Source: Prorocentrum cordatum (lineage: Eukaryota > Sar > Dinophyceae > Prorocentrales > Prorocentraceae). From it: a stretch of DNA of 64,000 nucleotides. The notes beneath the pieces were generated by a model. The model searched no databases, was not told the DNA's origin, and worked only from the letters and a program-made list of their open reading frames with translations. The stretch lies in assembly GCA_963575745.1 (NCBI GenBank), contig CAUYUJ010008557.1, positions 248,001 through 312,000 of the forward strand, written 5' to 3'. Position numbers and translations under genes: made by a program. Shown here in pieces: positions 31,146-41,451 of the stretch (its first letter is position 1; each line of letters begins with the position of its first letter).

Positions 31146-31771
31146 GTTTCTCTTCCTCCGCCTTCACCCCTTCCCCCACTGCCATTATATCCCACTGTGT
31201 CGCGCTCTCCCTGGCCTGCACTCGATGCGCCCAAGCTAGCTCCCGCCCCGAGGCCAGGGAGGCCAGCGACGCAGATAACATCGTCACCCTTCTCCTCCTC
31301 CTCCTCCTCCTCCTCCTCCTCCTCCCTTTTCCCCTCCTTGTCCCTTCGCTTTCCATCTTTTCCCGTCTCTGTTTTCTACTCCTCCTCCTCATCCTGCGCC
31401 TTACCTTCCTACTTTCTCTCCATGGTAACTAAAGAAGTCACCGTTGCACCACCATGCGAGCCGGTAGGACGGGTCGTGCCTTTCTCTGCAGGCTTCCTGG
31501 CAATTGGTGATCCTGAAGCCTGGGAGTTTCAAGATTTGCACGGATGCAGGGCGGCAGCTTTTAAAATGTGGCTCTCGCGCTAGCGCGCACGGATGGAGGG
31601 CGCGTCGGTTGCAACTTTCGGCGCTCGGCTTGTGCTGCGTTAGTTACTTTTACAATGTTGTAGCAAACCCACGGGTGGTTGACAGTTCCTTTGTAAGGCC
31701 GAGTGCTCGTTTTGAGGCATCCTCATGGAAACTGGAAGCCGTAGCGAGCCAAGCAGCTAGCCGAGGAATAG
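31146..31771. other. No gene recognised; short dispersed repeat
   Basis: CTC tract at 31288-31325. GCACGGATGCAGGGCGG at about 31545 and GCACGGATGGAGGGCG at about 31590 resemble GCACGGATGAAGGGCGG at about 33780 and GTGCAGGGCGG at about 33720, a degenerate dispersed motif. Confidence 0.5.
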
Positions 31772-32860
31772 GTGCCTGACCACCAGATTGGCACGACCAT
31801 CGACGCGCTGGGCTTCCACCTCACGGGAGGCCTGCGACGGCGGACGGGGAGCAAGGCGCTGAAGCGCGGGCAGCTTGCCAAAGAGGTGGCTCTCAAAGCA
31901 GTACACCTACCCAGAGGCAAGGACGCCAGGAGAGCAATGGTCAACTCGGCAGCCAAGGTGGAGTTCGGGTGGTTCCAGCAGACTCCCACCAGGAACATGA
32001 TCATAGAGATCCAGGGAGCCACCGACAAGACGGCCAGGGAGGCCAGAATGGGTGCCAAGCCGCTGCGGCTCCTCGTGCTCGGCCTCCGCGGCGATGTTCG
32101 ATTCCGATGCAGCAGACCACTTTGGCGTCGCTCGCCCGCTCTGCCGCAAAGCGAGGGCCCACCTGGCACGCGCCGCTCAGCTGGACGGCCAAGCAGAGCA
32201 GCGCCGAGAGGATGCGGGAACAGCTGGCCTTGACAGGCTGGCAGTCGGTCCCGGACATGCCGTGGGAATGGTGGCACCCAGGGCTCGATCTTACGATCTC
32301 GCTCACGCTGGGCACGCAGCACTGGCGGCCTCCCAAGGCGCTGGCCCACGTCCTGCGCAAGGCCTGGCGCATGCAGATGTGGGAAGACTTCAAGCGCTTG
32401 CCAAGGCGTGACTCGAGGCAGCTTGCAGGAGTCAGGTACGACGCCAAGAGCCTGAAGGTAATCCACGCCATCGTGAAGAACCGGTCTGGCTCCAAGGTCC
32501 AGGTACTCACAGGCTCGATGGTGAGCCCGCTTTGTCGGGCGAAGATGAGGGATTCGGATACAGATCCGCACTGTCCCTGGTGTGGTGCCGAGCACGGCTC
32601 GCAGGACCGCGTCATCTGGGAGTGCCAGGCCGACGTCTTCCACGACCGGCCACAGGGGTACGGACCAGCCAATGCTCTACAGCGACGGCTGCTGTGGCCC
32701 ACGGGCCGCCGCGTGAGGAGGGAGATCGACCGCAGCCTTCTGAGCTGGGCGGTCGAGGTGGACAACATCATCCTCAACCACAGGCACAATCTCCAGCGAG
32801 ATGCCGCTTTCCTGCCCCGCTCATATACCCAAGCGCCTAAACGAGGTCATAGGAGTACTG
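31772..32860 (+). pseudogene. Non-LTR retrotransposon RT C-terminal fragment with zinc finger
   Basis: The first frame reads IDALGFHLTGGLRRR, GQLAKEVALKAVHLPRGKDA, then SAAKVEFGWFQQTPTRNMII, the thumb and connection region of a dinoflagellate-type LINE RT. A frame change near 32095-32180 leads to LALTGWQSVPDMPWEWW, LRKAWRMQMWEDFKRLPRRD and the terminal finger DPHCPWCGAEHGSQDRVIWE (about 32560-32620), followed by a helical tail to about 32820. The catalytic core and endonuclease are absent. The frame continues through GGA-rich DNA to 33255, which is not part of the element. It is a truncated copy with at least one frameshift. Confidence 0.8.
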
Positions 32861-33250
32861 ACAGAGCAGAGGGAGCAGAGGTAACAGAGGTTGAGGGAGG
32901 AGGGGGTGGAGAAAGTGGAGGTTTGCGCGGAGGACGCAGCCCACTGCAATCCAGCGCCCACCCCGATGACGAGGTGGAGGTAGGTGGCGGAGGAGGCGGA
33001 GGAGGAGGTGGCCAGAGAGAGGGCTGCTCCCGGCCACGCCTCAATCGTCAGTGCTGCCCGGAGGCGGTAGAGGTAGAGGAAGGGAAAGGAGGAGGTGGAG
33101 GAGGAGGCCTGCATGGGCGTCGCCATCCCGGGCCCCGCGGCTGCTGCCGCATTCAGGAGGGAAACGAGAAGGTAGCGGGAGAGGGAGGAGGACCGAGGAC
33201 GAAGAGCCGAAGGTATCCACCTTGCTGGCGCCGCAGCGCGAGGCCAGCCC
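32861..33250. repeat. GGA/GGT purine-rich low complexity
   Basis: Diffuse GGAGGAGG and GAGGTAGAGG tracts giving Gly/Glu-rich frames. Confidence 0.65.
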
Positions 33251-33471
33251 AGTAGGATGTATTCACCCTGCCGCGTCATCCAGACGGCGCCGCAGGCCTA
33301 CAGCTGATACTATTTGAGGCAAATCCTCATGAGCCACGTCGTAGATTGCGCAACTGCGCAGCAATTACGAGGATGTGGAGCGATTTCTTGTTCCAAGCAT
33401 CTATTTCGTTGCTCTCTCTCTCTCTCTCTGTCTGTCTGCCTGGCTGGCTGGCTGGCTGGCTGACTGTCTAT

Positions 33472-33504
<33 letters not shown>

Positions 33505-34035
33505 TCACTATCTCTCTCTGGACGGTCTAATATGCTACGGTACATCGTTTCAGCACGTGCAATCTATCCACGGCCTGAGGGCGACTCATGTTCAACATGG
33601 GCATTGGTTGGATCAGTATCATACTCTTTGGCCCGTCAGTCCAACGTGCGCAGTGGTTTGAGGGAGGCTACTTCGCACAGTGTGGCTGTCGATTGAGGCT
33701 CCCCAGTTCCACTGTCGGGTGCAGGGCGGTTCCTTTCAAGTTTGGGCTTCAGCTTGGCACGTTAGCCATCTTCATAGCTGCACGGATGAAGGGCGGTCCA
33801 TTTTTCAACAGGGGCTTCCGCCTGAATGGTACGGCGGGGTCGAGGGGCGCACGCCTTTCAAGGGGGAGCTATACTGTAGTAACAAGGGAAGCCTAACGGG
33901 ACCCATGGGTTTATGATGAACGAGTTAGGGACGAGAGGTTGTATTGCAGCATCGGTGTTTTCCCTTCTCCCCCCCTGCCCCCTTGTTAGTCACCCCCTCC
34001 TTTCCTCCTGCCGCTTCTCCTCCTCATCTCTCCTC
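33251..34035. other. No gene recognised
   Basis: Contains a CT/CTGT/CTGG/CTGC compound microsatellite (33411-33519) and the dispersed GCACGGATGAAGGGCGG motif near 33780. Confidence 0.45.
33411..33519. repeat. Compound CT - CTGG - CTGC microsatellite
   Basis: CT dinucleotides, CTGT, five CTGG units, then seven CTGC units and TCTCTC. Stepwise unit change within 110 bp. Confidence 0.95.
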
Positions 34036-34690
34036 TCTTTTCCTCTCTGTCCTTCTCCATCCTCCTCCTCCTCCTCCTCCTCCTCCTCTCCCTTCTCCTC
34101 CTCCTCCTCCTCCTCCTCCTCCCGCTCCTCCTCCCGCTCCTCCTCCTCCTCCTCCTCCTCCTCCTCCTCCGCCTCCTCCTCCTCCTCCTCCGCCCCCCAT
34201 CCCTTTCGCCCCCGTCTCGCCACCGCCAAGGTTCTTTTGTGTCGCTTTCTTCCTCCCCCTCTGCTGCCGAAACCATCTTTCTCTCCTCATCCCCTTTGCG
34301 GGGGTGCGAAGGTGATTGCGCTTCGCGCCTTGAGCCCTGGGCAGGATGGCCATGCGTCTCCAGGAGGCGACGGCGATGGCGCGAAGTTGGGCAACCCAGA
34401 AATATATTCTCCTCCCCCCTCCCCCCCTCTTTCTCCCCTTCCGCCTAATCCTCCCCCTCCTCCTCCTCCTCGCCCTTCCCCTTCCCCATTCACCCTCCCG
34501 CCCGCTTCTCCTCCTCCTCCTCCTCTCTTTCCCCTCTCCCTCCTCCTCCTCCTCCTCCTCCTTCTCCTTCTCATCCTCCTCCCCCCTCCTCCCCCTCCCC
34601 CTCTCCCTTCTCTCACTTCTCCCTCTCTGACTCCTCCTCCTCTTCCTCCTCCTCTTCCTCCTCCTCGTCCTCATCCTCCTCCCCCTCTCT
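34036..34690. repeat. CTC/CCT pyrimidine tracts beside the copia LTR
   Basis: Pure CTC at 34058-34195 and patchy CTC/CCCCT at 34398-34690, with an island of normal sequence (34205-34395) between. The LTR begins directly after the tract. Confidence 0.9.
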
Positions 34691-34692
34691 CG

Positions 34693-34962
34693 TGTCGCTC
34701 TCGACGGGGTTACTCGCCAGAGTTCTTGAAATAGTCGATGACAAAGACATCAACTTCAAATAAACGAATGTCGGAAATGAGAGTGGCTCTTTTCCTCGTG
34801 GCTAGCGCCAGGGGCTGGTTCACCAGCCGAATCAAACTACAGTTCGATATGGAAACCGCGCACAGAAAGCTCGAGCACTAGATAGAAGTACGGAAAACGG
34901 ATCTCCGGTAAGCCTTTAAGGCAACTTCCGAAATCTCGTTCCGAAACCCGATTTCTACGACA
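34693..34962 (-). repeat. Copia 3' LTR (LTR-A)
   Basis: 270 bp, beginning TGTCGCTCTCGACGGGG on the plus strand and ending GATTTCTACGACA. Its inner boundary faces the RT/RNase H end. Confidence 0.92.
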
Positions 34963-34982
34963 CGGGGGGTTTAGTGCTCCCC

Positions 34983-37295
34983 TCAGCGCATCGAAAACAC
35001 TTCTAAACCAGAGACTAGGCGACAGGGCGCAGATGAGACAGAAGCGGCAAAAAAGGAATGCTCACCTTGACTCATGTTCATCATCCTCTTGATCTCTCCC
35101 TGTTCCTCTGAAAAGTTGCTCTCGGCATCTGAGTCACGAAAGTCTGGAACCACCGGAGGCCTCTCCGAACTCTCGAGAACATCTAGGGTGTCCTTGAGAA
35201 TCCGCCTCTTCTTGGCTGAGGTGAAGCTCGGATCCTGCACCAAAGCCCACTGCTGCTTGACGTAGAAGTTGAGCGTGACCTGCAGGGCTGGACTCTCCAT
35301 CTTAGTCAGGCCGTCGGCAATCATTGCCTCGGAATGCACCCAGCGCAGCGTAGTGTTGGCGGCCTTCATGCTTTGTTTCAACGCTAGTGCCTCGATCGCC
35401 GACCTCTGGTCGTTGCATCCGTAGCCCGAAGAACACGCCCGAGCCACACTGTCGTACATCGCCTTGCAGTCCGTCACCAGGGTACCGTCCACGAGCTTCA
35501 GGTTGTCGTTGATCTGGTGATAGGTGGTCGCCTTCCCGGTCGTCATCTCGTACCAAGCCAGTCTCGCGGCTTCCTGAGCCTCGTTCGCCATTGTGCCCAT
35601 CTGGATCTCGGCGCTTTGAGAACTTGGGGCCACACGGGGTAGTTTGCGAGAAGCACCTGGAATAACTGAAACTGCCGTCTTGTGGCCATCCAAGATCTTG
35701 CGCTCAGCCATTGCCACGAACATGCCTCCTTGAGAACCTCCAGCTTTGCGAACTTTCCAGGCTGCATCGTGCCAGGTGACAAAGATCAGGTCCTCCATGG
35801 GTGTGAACTTGATGTTGATCCAAGCGGTCTCGTGAGCTGTGTGAATGAGCTTGTTGATCTTCTTGGTGGTGGCCATGGTTCCGGTAGGAACTTCACCTCC
35901 TAGGATATTCGTTTCTCCAGCTAGCCATGCCATCCCTTGCGATGCCAGAAACATGGTGCTGCCCAGTGCTGCTCGGCACTTGGTCTTGAGTCGGTCGCTC
36001 AACACTGTGTCATCCTTCAGTTTGGCCTCATCCTTGCTCAACTCGATGTACTCCACCTTCTGGACTGCTTTGGCCAAGCTCTGGATGATGCTGTAGTCTG
36101 CCAGCTGGACGTACTCAGAGCCACACTGCGTGATGAAGCCTGTCTCCCAGGATCCCCAGTTGTACAGCTTCTGCACCTCCACCAGGTTCTTCTGGCCCAA
36201 CTCGGAGCTCGGGATCCCGATCACGAAGTCGCCCACGTGCACGAAGATGACCGTCTCGATGTTCCCCTGCTCGTTGTACTTGATCCATAGACAGGGTTCC
36301 AGCGTCATAGCCACATACCCCAACTTCTTCAGGTCGCCTGCCACTTTCTCGTACCACTCCTTGGGGGCGTTCACCAACCCGTAGGCAGCCTTCAGCATCT
36401 TCACGCACTCATCATCCGCCAGCTGTAGAGCTTCTCGTAGTTCCGGTACTGGCTCCACAAGTAGATCGTGTTTCGCTTGAGTAGCATCTCCCTGCAAAAA
36501 TGCAGCCTTGACGTCGCCCTTGTAGATCCTGAGCTTGTTATTCGCCATGAGCTGTAAAGCCAGATTCCGTCCTCGGGATGAGATCGTGGGGCTCGCCTTC
36601 TCGATGGTCGCCAGTCGGGGATCTTGAAAACCAAGTAGGATGAGACGTGCCTTTGCCTTCCCTTCGTCCTTCATGATGAGGTGCCACCGCATCTTCATTG
36701 GTTTGATCCCTTCCTTCAGAGCAGCCTGGCACACCTCGTTGTGCACCCAGTTGTTGACCTCCACCAACTTCGCCTGTGCCACCATCGACTTCACCTCTGG
36801 AGTCGACTTTCGCATGTTGATCTCCACCTGACCTTTCTTCACTGCCTTCTTCAGTACTTGCTTGGGCCTCTCGCTGAATGCTGCCAGAACATCTCCTTCG
36901 AGTACCACCTCCATCATGTACACTTTTTTGTCATCCTCCAAGGTTGCGAAGATGTCGGACACTGCGAGCTCCTCCTTTGTCCTCGCATTCTTCTCTCTCG
37001 GTACTTCCGGGGGGTCGGCTGGACGCTCCCGATCCCTGATGTTGATGCGGATGGAGAACGGCACGTCATTCAGCAGGGGGTTCTCCTTGACGTTGTAATT
37101 GTCCGGCGCTGCTCGTTGCGCTGGTTCAGGTGGTCCTTCCGGTGCTACGGGTGGTTGTTCTGGTATCGGTGAGTCTGGCATCGGCACTTCTGACGCTGTC
37201 CTGGAGCGAGGTGCCATTTTTTTGATCAGGTTCAGTTTCGCGAGCTCCTTCGCTCCCTGGCCCTTCCTCCGCAGGTAGTTGCTCTTCGTCTCCAT
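34983..37295 (-). CDS. pol: Copia reverse transcriptase and RNase H
   Basis: A 770-codon open frame. Residues 1-170 are a Pro/charged linker after integrase. RVT_2-type RT follows: MRWHLIMKDEGKAKARLILLG, a GDVKAAFLQGD block with the first catalytic Asp, AAYGLVNAPKEWYEK, then VIFVHVGDFVIG where HVDD/YVDD is expected. The Gly codon at 36231-36233 replaces the first Asp of the pair, which should abolish polymerisation. RNase H follows: VTDCKAMYDSVARACSSGYG, DQRSAIEALALKQSM, TLRWVHSEAMIADGLTKME. The frame ends 20 bp before LTR-A. It would copy the element's RNA into DNA. The frame is intact, so inactivation by the point change may be recent, or the sequence may be a copy supplied in trans. Confidence 0.9.
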   Translation of the reverse strand: METKSNYLRRKGQGAKELAKLNLIKKMAPRSRTASEVPMPDSPIPEQPPVAPEGPPEPAQRAAPDNYNVKENPLLNDVPFSIRINIRDRERPADPPEVPREKNARTKEELAVSDIFATLEDDKKVYMMEVVLEGDVLAAFSERPKQVLKKAVKKGQVEINMRKSTPEVKSMVAQAKLVEVNNWVHNEVCQAALKEGIKPMKMRWHLIMKDEGKAKARLILLGFQDPRLATIEKASPTISSRGRNLALQLMANNKLRIYKGDVKAAFLQGDATQAKHDLLVEPVPELREALQLADDECVKMLKAAYGLVNAPKEWYEKVAGDLKKLGYVAMTLEPCLWIKYNEQGNIETVIFVHVGDFVIGIPSSELGQKNLVEVQKLYNWGSWETGFITQCGSEYVQLADYSIIQSLAKAVQKVEYIELSKDEAKLKDDTVLSDRLKTKCRAALGSTMFLASQGMAWLAGETNILGGEVPTGTMATTKKINKLIHTAHETAWINIKFTPMEDLIFVTWHDAAWKVRKAGGSQGGMFVAMAERKILDGHKTAVSVIPGASRKLPRVAPSSQSAEIQMGTMANEAQEAARLAWYEMTTGKATTYHQINDNLKLVDGTLVTDCKAMYDSVARACSSGYGCNDQRSAIEALALKQSMKAANTTLRWVHSEAMIADGLTKMESPALQVTLNFYVKQQWALVQDPSFTSAKKRRILKDTLDVLESSERPPVVPDFRDSDAESNFSEEQGEIKRMMNMSQGEHSFFAASVSSAPCRLVSGLEVFSMR

Positions 37296-38132
37296 GTCCC
37301 TGAGGTTCTATCTCCGCATCTGCAGGTTCTCCTGGTTCTGATGCGGCAGTCTGGTGGCTCCTCTGGTTCATGTCCTGGAACTCGCCGTTCATCTCGGTCG
37401 TGGTCGACTCCATCGGGTGGTCGCTGTTGGCTCAGATCCCAGTATCTTGCTCCCACGTCCAGGGCCTCCATCACAGGCTGTCTTTCCAGGGGCTTGGACT
37501 TCTGAGGAATCGCGTAGAGGGACTTCTCGTGCTCTGATGCTGGTCGTAGCTGCTGAGGTGTGCTGAGGACGAGCTGGCTGTTGTAGTAGATTAGGACAAG
37601 GTTCCGGGGGGGTGCCTCTCCCTTCTCGCGCCTGTAGAACTGGTTCACGACCAAAGCTGGACCGAGGAACTCACCCTTCGACTTCTTTACCTTGTCTCTC
37701 CGGCTGCCAGGCTCGACCCAGAAGAACACGAGCTCGCCCGTTTCCCAAGTTGAGAACTTCCTGGTTCGGGAGATTGCAGCCAGTCGAGCTTGGCGATCGG
37801 CTAGAGCTTCGGCGAATGCTTTTCGAGCCTGCATCCTCCTCTTCATCATGACCTCCGCGCTGGTGCCCTTGGCTATCCGCCTGCAGCTGAACTACTGTCC
37901 CTGTCAGTTGTGAATCGAGAGGTCGAAGCTGTCTGCCAAAGAGAAAGAGAACTTGATCGGGTGAAGCGCCTGTCACTCTGAACATCTCCGCATGAGCTGC
38001 GGCGCGCCAGCTGAAAATTTCCTGGATCGGGCACTCGGGGTCTGCCATGGCCATTCTCGTCGCTGCCACCTTGAGTAGGTTGATAGTCACCTCCACTCGT
38101 CCATGCTTCCAGTGAGCCTCGGCTGGACCCAC
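37232..38132 (-). pseudogene. Copia integrase, C-terminal part (two frames)
   Basis: The segment 38132-37850 reads GPAEAHWKHGRVEVTINLLK, the conserved end of the integrase core containing its third catalytic Glu region, then MFRVTGASPDQVLFLFGRQL. From 37849 another frame carries the C-terminal domain: KFSTWETGELVFFWVEP, KGEFLGPALVVNQFYR, RNLVLIYYNSQLVLSTPQQL. The move between frames near 37840 is a frameshift. This part normally binds element ends and target DNA. The upstream half of the core is separated from it by inserted repeat DNA at 38165-38600. Confidence 0.75.
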
Positions 38133-38164
38133 TTCCCAGTGTATTGCGAAGGCCTTACGGCCGG

Positions 38165-38600
38165 TGCCGCCGACCCTGAATGGCGACGACGACGACGACG
38201 ACGAGCGCTCTTGGGGGCCTCTTGGGGGTAGTTTGTGGGCCTCTTGGGAAGCTCTGAGGGGCCGCTTGGAAGCCTCGTGGGGGCCTCTTGGGGCTTCCTG
38301 GGGGTCTCTTGGAGGGGGCCTGGGACGTTTTGGAGGCTTCTTGGACGGTCTTGGGACTATCTTGGACGTTTTCGGCCGATCTTTGGGCCACTCGGGGCCG
38401 TCTCGGGGGCCATCTTGGGCATTCGGACCTCATTTGGAGTGTTTTCGATGTTTCTAGGCCGCCCGAGGAAAAACGAATCTGCCCCCCCCCCACCCCCCAC
38501 CCCACCCCCTCCAGGACCACCCCTGGGACCCCCCCCCCCGGACCGCGCCCCCCCCCTGGGGAAGGGATCAAAGGGAAGGGGCTTCCCTTCGACTCGATTA
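38165..38600. repeat. Foreign low-complexity insertion inside integrase
   Basis: GAC microsatellite (38182-38205), then a degenerate GGGGCCTCTTGGG-type repeat to about 38460 (reading LLGSSEGPLGSLVGASWGFL on the plus strand), then C-runs (38480-38570). None of it resembles integrase. Integrase sense resumes on both sides. Confidence 0.75.
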
Positions 38601-38625
38601 CGACACTGCTAGATTTTTCTCTCGC

Positions 38626-39154
38626 TCACGAGCTTGAGAAGGAAGCTGCAGGGAAAGGGGACGACGGAGGCGACGACCGACGGAGACGACGACTCGAACA
38701 GCCAAGCCCCTCGCACACGCCGACAGGGTCGGCGGATTCCGTGACTTGAAGCCCATTCGTGCAGCTGTTTGTATCGATATGCTCCGGCAGGGTCAGTGCG
38801 AATCTGAAGTGGTCTTCCGAAGTATCTGGCCTAATCATTGACGAATGTCTCCCAGACGACAGCTGCTGATGCCTCTCCCGTGTTCCCTTTGTTGGGGGCC
38901 GTATAGTGGATGACTGGTGCCGACTTGGCAGATCCCTCGTCGATCATCAGAGTGCCCCTCGCACGGGTCTCAGTCACAGGACGAATCCAATCAAAGCCAT
39001 CCATCTGCAGAACATCGAGAGGTTCGGCTTCGATTCCCGCGGCCACTGGCATGGGGTGACGGCGGGTGGTAGCCTCACAAATACTGCACTTCAACTTCTC
39101 GGCGAGCGCTGTCACCCAGGGCTGCGCGCCCTTGCGAGTCAAGTAGGCCCTCAT
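38626..39154 (-). pseudogene. Copia integrase, N-terminal zinc region and start of core
   Basis: Minus frame from 39154: LAEKLKCSICEATTRRHPMP (second half of the zinc-binding module), then EPLDVLQMDGFDWIRPV with the first catalytic Asp, and TLMIDEGSAKSAPVIHY. A stop lies at 38831. Beyond it a degraded continuation (TLPEHIDTNSCTNGLQVTES) corresponds to the region of the second catalytic Asp. It is then cut by the inserted repeat. The integrase is therefore non-functional. Confidence 0.72.
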
Positions 39155-40903
39155 GGCGTTGACGCATCAGCTCCTTCTGTACCAGGTCTATCACTTTGGG
39201 GTCCACCTTGTCCAACTCCTCCTTTTCGATCTCTGAGTCCTCCATCTCGGCGATCTCCTCCTGTGCGAACGCCGTCTGCACCTCGAAGAAGTTGAAGTTA
39301 TCCTCCTGCATGATCGTAGCAGCCCACTTGCGGCACATGTTGAGGGGGTACCTGGCCGTCTCGCCTACGTTGACCTGGCCTGTCTCGATGATGGTGTGGT
39401 CGTGATCGCGCGTGCACCTCCTCCTGAGTCGGTCTGCCAGCACCTGGTTCGTGGTCACGATGCGCCAGCCCTTCCTGATGAGTTCTCCTGTGACCTTGCT
39501 CTTCATTCCCCAGCCGCACCCATAGCTGATGGACTCGTAGAACTGCTCCCATACGTTGAACAACTCTGGAATGCTCCTCCATGAGCTGGCGGTGAGAGGG
39601 TGCTCGATGGAGATCTCGGTGCCGAACTGCCTCCACGCGTAGAGTAGAACCTCCAGCACGTTCCTCATGACTCGACGTCCCCACTTTCTCATCTTCATCA
39701 GCTTTTCTTGGGATTCGACGGTGTTGGGCCTGCCGTTCTGCACTGCTGAGAATGGAGTGCATGGAGGTGAAGCATGTGCCCATCGAGGTCGTTCTTGACG
39801 GATGTGCTCCTTCGCCTTGTCGACAGATGACTTGCGGTTGAAGTCGAACAAGTTGAACAAGCCCATGCGGGTCACCTTGCCTCCCATAGCTTCCACTTGG
39901 CCTCCCAGCGTGCTGTTCGGTGGGACGCACATCTCGAGCAGGTCCGTCCTGTACTTTCTCGTCATCTGGTTGAGCTCCCTGGTGCCCTTCTTGTCGATCT
40001 GTGAAGCGGCCAGTAGTGCTTTCTGACGAACTCGTTGGGGGAGCTGTCCTACCACTCGTAGCTTATCTCCCGCCAGGCCCAGTGGCCCAGATGTCGACCA
40101 AAGCCCGTGGGTGGGCTGAACTTTTTCGGGCACCCATTCTTGCTGTACTTCATGAGCTGACCGTGAGCATGCCAACGACGTCGAGCTTGAATCCTCATCA
40201 CCAGTCGCTGCCATCGGTTGAGTCCGGCCTGTCCTGTACTGTGCTTCTCCGGGTCCCTCTCGGGCTCCTGATGGTTGGCCTTCTTGCTGTTGATCTTCTG
40301 GATGTTCGAGCCCCTGAGGTCTACCTTCCCGTTGCTTGGGAGCTTCTTGCTGAAGCTGGTCGTCTTCGGAATCTCCGTAGTCGGTCCCTTGGATGTCGGT
40401 AGCGTTGAAGGTGTAGGCAGGTGCTCCTTCGAGTTGTTGTTCTCGCTGGTCCTCTTCTTGGTGTGCGCCACGCTCGGTATCTCCCTGATCTCGGCGTCGA
40501 TCTGGATACCCTGGCCATTGTCCTTGATTAATGCGCTCTCCACCTCGGCGAGCAGGCCACACCACTCCTTCGTGATGTTGCCCGCCATGACTCGTCGCGC
40601 TGCTTCCGCTAACGTTCCGTCCCGAGCTGCTTGTCGTGCAGCTGCCTCCCGCTGCTCCTCGATCGTGTCCGGGTCGGTCACTGCATACAGCTCCATGGCC
40701 TGACACCTCAGATCCTCGAAGAACGTCTCCGGATCCATGTCCACAGCTGCAGCTGCAGCAGCTGGCTGCGATGGCTGCCCCGATGAGCGCGAGGCCTCCG
40801 CGTCTGGCGGGCGACTGCCGCCCACCAGATCCCATTCCTCGAACTCCTCGTCCGAGATCTCGTTGACGCCCGCTGGCTCCCATGGCCCCTGCGGACTGCT
40901 CAT
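39075..40903 (-). CDS. Copia polyprotein segment with C5-methyltransferase-like domain (frameshifted)
   Basis: ATG at 40903 opens MSSPQGPWEPAGVNEIS, an acidic then Lys/Ser-rich region of about 280 codons. A frameshift near 40085 leads into the next frame. There, DLLEMCVPPNSTLGGQVEAM resembles an AdoMet-binding motif I, AHASPPCTPFSAVQN (39733-39780) resembles motif IV (PPC) and FGTEISIEHPLTASSW (about 39582-39630) resembles motif VI (ENV). They are followed by TGELIRKGWRIVTTNQ and RRRCTRDHDHTIIETGQ. The motif order is that of cytosine-C5 methyltransferases, and such domains have been reported in some dinoflagellate and algal retrotransposons. The same domain type occurs in the second element at 51.8-52.4 kb. 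Whether it methylates DNA is unknown; the Glu-His-Pro variant of motif VI is unusual. Confidence 0.65.
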
Positions 40904-41098
40904 TACGAAAGCTCCTCCTGGAGCACGCGCTTGACACCAATGGCTCTGGAGGCGGGGGGTAGGATGTTGGGGAATGGCGCACCTGATCTTCGAAACGAAC
41001 CGCAAACACACCCGAGACTTCCGATGCCGCAGTTTTCCCAGAAGTCCCAAGACCGTATCCGGATTCCGTTTCACGCTCCCGAAGATGATAGTCATAGA

Positions 41099-41215
41099 CT
41101 CTATCCAGTACTGGAGGATGGTGATGTTCATGACATGCTCTATCTCGTCCACGAGGATGCTGGTGTTCATGGCATGACCTATCGAGTCCATGATGATGCT
41201 TGTGTTCATGACATA
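41099..41215 (-). repeat. Three 39-bp units encoding 13-residue His-rich repeats
   Basis: Units at 41099, 41138 and 41177. In the minus frame that also covers 39075-41414 they read LDRVCHEHKHHHG, LDRSCHEHQHPRG and RDRACHEHHHPPV. Thirty-nine keeps the frame. Confidence 0.9.
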
Positions 41216-41451
41216 CCCTATCTAGTTCACCCGATTCGAATAGTTCGCTTTTTATCGTTCTGTAGTTTGTGCCTTTTCGGAGAATTGCAATGGTCCTTGA
41301 ATTAGGGAGCGAGGCCTTCGTGTTTACCTGACTTCTGAAATTCTGAGGAGGGATCTTGGATATTTCGGGCTCTCTGGGGTATGGAACCTCCTGACAACTG
41401 GTGTTTTTTTCCAAATCCGCAGGCGTTGTCCCAACCAGCGGCTGGGCCCCG

